Part shown: in pieces, positions 5,383 through 8,178 of the stretch
How positions within the stretch are numbered: position 1 is the first letter of the stretch
Layout of the letters: every line of letters starts with the position of its first letter
Origin: Lachnospiraceae bacterium
GTDB lineage: Bacteria > Bacillota_A > Clostridia > Lachnospirales > Lachnospiraceae
Assembly (NCBI GenBank): GCA_017416055.1
Contig: JAFQDI010000108.1
Location: 1-8,178 of the forward strand
Direction of reading: 5' to 3'
DNA: 8,178 bases
The notes under the pieces: generated by a model
What the model was told of the DNA's origin: nothing
The model's input: the letters and a program-made list of their open reading frames with translations, nothing else
Database searches by the model: none
Program-made: the position numbers and the translations under genes

Positions 5383-5422
5383 ACAGTTACGAAAAGCCAA
5401 TTATTCACAGAAGGGATCACCC

Positions 5423-6346
5423 ATGAATCATAAATTTTTTGTTATTCTGCTTGTCATTTGCCTGATTGCTTCCGGTTGTCATCCGGCGCCGGATACTTCG
5501 GACACTTCAGATTCATATACCTTTACCGACGCACTTGACCGCGCGGTAACGGTTCGGTCGACCGACCGTGTCGCGATAGCGTCCGGAAGTCTCGCGGAGT
5601 GCTGGCTGCTCGCCGGCGGTTCAGTCTGCGCGGTGACACGTGACGCGGTGACTGAACGAAATCTGGATTTTCCGGAGGATGTAATCGATCTCGGATCCCT
5701 GAAGGAGCCGAATTTGGAGGTTCTTCTGTCCTCCGACCCAGATTTTGTGATGCTCATGTCCTCCTACAAAACTCACCTTTCCATCGCTGAAACGTTAGAC
5801 AAGGCCGGTATTTGCTACGCTTACTTTGATGTGGAGGATTTCGCGGATTATCTGGATTTATTGAAGATTTTCACCGACCTGACCGGAAGAACCGACCTCT
5901 ACGAAAAAAACGGCACCGCTCTGACTGCTCAGATCAATGCCGCGATTGAGAAAGGGAAAGCCGCAAACAACCCGGAAATCCTGCTCTTGCGCACCTCCTC
6001 TTCCAATGTGAAGTCGTTGGACAGCAAAACGATGGTCGGAAGCATGTTAAAAGAGCTCGGTTGTCATAATATCGCGGACAGTGACAGTGGGCTACTGACC
6101 GAGCTCAGCCTGGAAGCCATTGTCGCAGCTGATCCCGACTATATTTTCGTGGTCTGCATGGGCGATCAGGATGAGGCGATGGCCCACTTTGCACATGCCT
6201 TAAGTTCCAATCCGATTTGGAATACCTTGACCGCTGTACAGACTGACCGATTCCACTTTTTGGAAAAAGAGTTGTTCCATTACAAACCAAATGCACGCTG
6301 GGGAGAAAGCTATGAAAAACTGGCAGACTTGCTTACACAAAATTAG
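5423..6346 (+). CDS. ABC importer substrate-binding lipoprotein, iron-siderophore/cobalamin class
   Basis: A 307-residue extracellular receptor of the helical-backbone (TroA/BtuF/FhuD-like) type. It has a short N-terminus, a hydrophobic signal (FFVILLVICLIASG) and a lipobox ending at C19, so it should be anchored to the outer face of the membrane by lipid. The first lobe covers about 48-130 (with SDPDFVMLM at 104-112), the linking helix follows, and the second lobe begins at PEILLLR (184-190) and includes SLEAIVAADPDYIFVV (229-244). The end, NARWGESYEKL (290-300), is typical of clostridial members. The open frame extends to a TTG at 5354, but that codon is the -35 box, so ATG 5423 with AGAAGGGA upstream is chosen. 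Its last 35 bases overlap the permease gene. The ligand (ferric siderophore, heme or corrinoid) cannot be decided here. Confidence 0.92.
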   Translation: MNHKFFVILLVICLIASGCHPAPDTSDTSDSYTFTDALDRAVTVRSTDRVAIASGSLAECWLLAGGSVCAVTRDAVTERNLDFPEDVIDLGSLKEPNLEVLLSSDPDFVMLMSSYKTHLSIAETLDKAGICYAYFDVEDFADYLDLLKIFTDLTGRTDLYEKNGTALTAQINAAIEKGKAANNPEILLLRTSSSNVKSLDSKTMVGSMLKELGCHNIADSDSGLLTELSLEAIVAADPDYIFVVCMGDQDEAMAHFAHALSSNPIWNTLTAVQTDRFHFLEKELFHYKPNARWGESYEKLADLLTQN

Positions 6347-7298
6347 ATCTGTTTCCACCACCTCGGTTTTTGTGACCGGCGGGATATTGCTCGTCTTGAT
6401 GATCGTCCTTTCTCTCTGCCTGGGTGCGGTGAACCTCTCACTCTCCGAGCTTTTGACGTTTCCGCCGATTCTCCGCTACGTCCGCATTCCGCGGGTGATC
6501 GCAGCGATCTTCGCCGGGGCGGGTCTCGCCGGAGCGGGTGTGATCATTCAGACACTTTTGGGCAATTCACTGGCCGGACCTAATATCATCGGTGTGAACT
6601 CCGGAGCCGGATTTCTGGCACTGATTGCCGGGATCCTCTTTCCGCTACTGCCCGGTCTTCAGCCGCTGGCAGCCTTTGTGGGTGCGCTGATCGCTGTAAC
6701 CTTCGTCTATCTGCTCTCCAAGCGGGCGGGCACATCCAAAATGACGATCATTCTGTCCGGTGTGATTTTAAACAGCTTATTCAACGCTGCATCCGAGGCA
6801 CTTTGCACCTTCTTCCCGGATATCAATACGAGTTACGCCGCCTTTCGCGTTGGCGGTTTATCCTCAATTCAGACATCTGTTCTGTATCCAGCTGCGTTGA
6901 TTATCCTTCTCGCCATCGGTATCGTTCAGGCTAAATCAAACACGCTGGAGCTTCTCTCTCTTGGCGACGATACCGCGTTCACCCTCGGCGTTTCGGTGAA
7001 GAAATATCGCCTCATGTTTTTGGTCTGCGCCGCAGGCATGGCCGGCGCGGCAGTGAGTTTCGCCGGACTGATCGGCTTTTTAGGGTTGATTGTTCCCCAC
7101 GGTGCCAGATTGGTGGTCGGTGACGAGATCAAAAAACTGTTTCCTCTGTCAGTCCTGTGGGGCAGTCTTCTCATGCTGGTCTGCGACACGGTTGCCAGGA
7201 CAGCATTCGCTCCCTTTGAACTGTCGGTCGGCATCGTGCTCTCTATTATCGGGGCACCGATTTTTATTCACATGCTTATCAAACGAAAGGTCAGATAG
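6312..7298 (+). CDS. ABC importer permease, FecCD/BtuC family
   Basis: A 328-residue membrane permease, likely with about nine to ten transmembrane helices, forming a homodimer that carries the substrate inward. Family marks are RIPRVIAAIFAGAGLAGAG (58-76), then LGNSLAGPNIIGVNSGA (83-99), the LSLGDDTAFTLGVS loop (215-228), GFLGLIVPHGAR (255-266), which contacts the ATPase, and ELSVGIVLSIIGAPIFIHML (303-322). The frame is open from an ATG at 6291, but GGGGAG lies six bases before the ATG at 6312, so the later start is preferred. The gene overlaps the end of the binding-protein gene by 35 bases and stops three bases before the ATPase gene, indicating translational coupling within one operon. 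The length is normal for the family and no motif is missing. Confidence 0.93.
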   Translation: MKNWQTCLHKIRSVSTTSVFVTGGILLVLMIVLSLCLGAVNLSLSELLTFPPILRYVRIPRVIAAIFAGAGLAGAGVIIQTLLGNSLAGPNIIGVNSGAGFLALIAGILFPLLPGLQPLAAFVGALIAVTFVYLLSKRAGTSKMTIILSGVILNSLFNAASEALCTFFPDINTSYAAFRVGGLSSIQTSVLYPAALIILLAIGIVQAKSNTLELLSLGDDTAFTLGVSVKKYRLMFLVCAAGMAGAAVSFAGLIGFLGLIVPHGARLVVGDEIKKLFPLSVLWGSLLMLVCDTVARTAFAPFELSVGIVLSIIGAPIFIHMLIKRKVR

Positions 7299-7301
7299 CT
7301 C

Positions 7302-8048
7302 ATGTTGACACTTAACCATCTCTACGCCGGATACGATAACCGGAACGTGCTGTCCGATATCAACCTATCCGTTGACCCCGGACAGATTTACACCATTGTC
7401 GGTAAAAATGGATGTGGAAAAAGTACTTTGCTAAAAACCTGCGCCGGACTGATCTCACCGACTTCCGGAGAACTTTTGTTGAACGGAAAAGATCTGACGC
7501 GATACACTCCCACTGAGCGCGCGCGAACGATTTCTTACCTTTCACAGACCCGAAATGTTCCAAACATCACGGTAGAGCGTCTGATTACTCATGGTCGCTT
7601 CCCTCACTTGGGATACCCCCAGACGCTTCGAAAGGATGATTGGGACGTGGTTGACCGAGCGATTAATCTCATGCAACTGGATGAACTGCGCCAAACGAAC
7701 TTGACCTCCCTCTCCGGCGGCGAATGCCAGCGCGTGTATCTGGCGATGCTGCTCGCACAGGATGCTCCGATTCTTTTGCTGGATGAGCCGAATACCTATA
7801 TGGATATTGAGTATCAATTATACTTTCTGGAACTTCTGCACCGTTTGAAGCAATCCGGAAAGACCATCGTGATGGTACTCCATGATCTTGAGCAGGCACT
7901 CCATTATAGTGACCGGATCTCAGTCATGGATGCCGGTCGGATTGCGCAGTTCGCGCCCCCGGACGAAGTGATAAACAGCGGTATTCTGACCGAGGTGTTC
8001 CATGTTGAGATAGCGCACAAACCGTACTCATTTCGCCCGATTAACTAA
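7302..8048 (+). CDS. ABC importer ATPase, iron-siderophore/cobalamin class
   Basis: A 248-residue ATPase that powers the FecCD-type permease from the cytoplasmic side. It has Walker A GKNGCGKST (34-42), Q-loop Q82, signature LSGGE (127-131), Walker B ILLLDEP (147-153), the D-loop NTYMD (154-158) and H-loop H194. The stretch THGRFPHLG (96-104) is characteristic of FecE/FhuC/BtuD-type ATPases. All catalytic parts are present. It begins at ATG three bases after the permease stop, with GAAAGG about 12 bases upstream; translation is probably coupled. It is the last gene of the importer operon and is followed by a strong hairpin. The D-loop residue order NTYMD is slightly unusual against the common TSHLD but is tolerated in the family. 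Confidence 0.95.
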   Translation: MLTLNHLYAGYDNRNVLSDINLSVDPGQIYTIVGKNGCGKSTLLKTCAGLISPTSGELLLNGKDLTRYTPTERARTISYLSQTRNVPNITVERLITHGRFPHLGYPQTLRKDDWDVVDRAINLMQLDELRQTNLTSLSGGECQRVYLAMLLAQDAPILLLDEPNTYMDIEYQLYFLELLHRLKQSGKTIVMVLHDLEQALHYSDRISVMDAGRIAQFAPPDEVINSGILTEVFHVEIAHKPYSFRPIN

Positions 8049-8113
8049 AGATCACCAACGAAAAAAGGGCTCCGATTTGCCCGTTGTTCTTAACGGAGTA
8101 AATGGTGCGGTAT

Positions 8114-8154
8114 GTAACCGGAAGGCATAATGCCTTCCGGTTACAGCTGTTTTT
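8114..8154 (+). terminator. strong terminator of the ABC importer operon
   Basis: GTAACCGGAAGGCA and TGCCTTCCGGTTAC form a perfect 14-bp stem with a TAA loop, followed five bases later by five Ts (8150-8154). It lies about 65 bases past the ATPase stop. On the minus strand no T-run follows the stem, so it serves chiefly the plus strand. The 65 bases between hold only weak alternative pairings (CCGTT 8081-8085 with AACGG 8092-8096; CTCCG with CGGAG). The last 24 bases of the window hold nothing I can identify. Confidence 0.8.
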
Positions 8155-8178
8155 AGGCGGTTATTGCTGCCATTTGCA

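Noticed and set aside
5389..5422. Cobalamin or other riboswitch ahead of the importer genes
   Set aside because: The leader between the predicted start and the ATG is only about 34 bases, too short for a known aptamer.
8155..8178. Possible end of a convergent minus-strand gene at the right edge
   Set aside because: Two minus frames do end in stops here (CAATAA and GCCTAA), but 24 bases are too few to support a gene.

Overview
The window looks like chromosome from a low-to-medium GC Firmicute, most likely a clostridium of the Lachnospiraceae type. The reasons are strong AGGAGG-type ribosome binding sites, sigma-A style promoters (including one perfect TTGACA-17-TATAAT), a single-membrane lipoprotein signal on the ABC binding protein, and protein types (Tdk, flavoredoxin, Spx/ArsC-like, HigB) that look clostridial. 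The assignment rests on recognition by eye, not on a search.

Layout from left to right. (1) 15-1515, minus strand: a GTG-started minimal nucleotidyltransferase of the YcgL/RlaP type, followed by a calcineurin-like metallophosphoesterase, with a 9-bp hairpin between them. A Shine-Dalgarno-like sequence at the very left edge suggests a further minus-strand gene just outside. (2) About 1540-3560, minus strand: a visibly AT-richer patch holding a HigB-type toxin, a long HigA-type antitoxin fused to an ImmA/IrrE zinc metallopeptidase, and a decayed 3' remnant of a restriction-endonuclease-like (PD-(D/E)xK) protein. The toxin promoter is a perfect consensus promoter framed by two near-identical 17-bp palindromes, the likely HigA operators. 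(3) 3567-5314, minus strand: a thymidine kinase, flavin reductase and Spx/ArsC-like operon with its own promoter and a terminator-like hairpin. (4) 5354-8154, plus strand: a complete iron-siderophore/cobalamin class ABC importer (lipoprotein, FecCD permease, ATPase), divergent from tdk, with a promoter at the start and a strong 14-bp stem terminator at the end.

Most of the window is ordinary housekeeping and transport. The part that deserves a second look is the toxin-antitoxin patch: its regulatory geometry, its protease-bearing antitoxin, the toxin start codon overlapped by a two-codon ORF, and the nuclease remnant beside it. The nucleotidyltransferase/phosphoesterase pair may belong to nucleic-acid end repair, but that is only an inference. 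Several annotated starts were moved inward from the longest open frame because ribosome binding sites or promoters decide them. I saw no tRNA, rRNA, CRISPR array, insertion sequence or riboswitch, and no gap longer than 300 bases without a gene.
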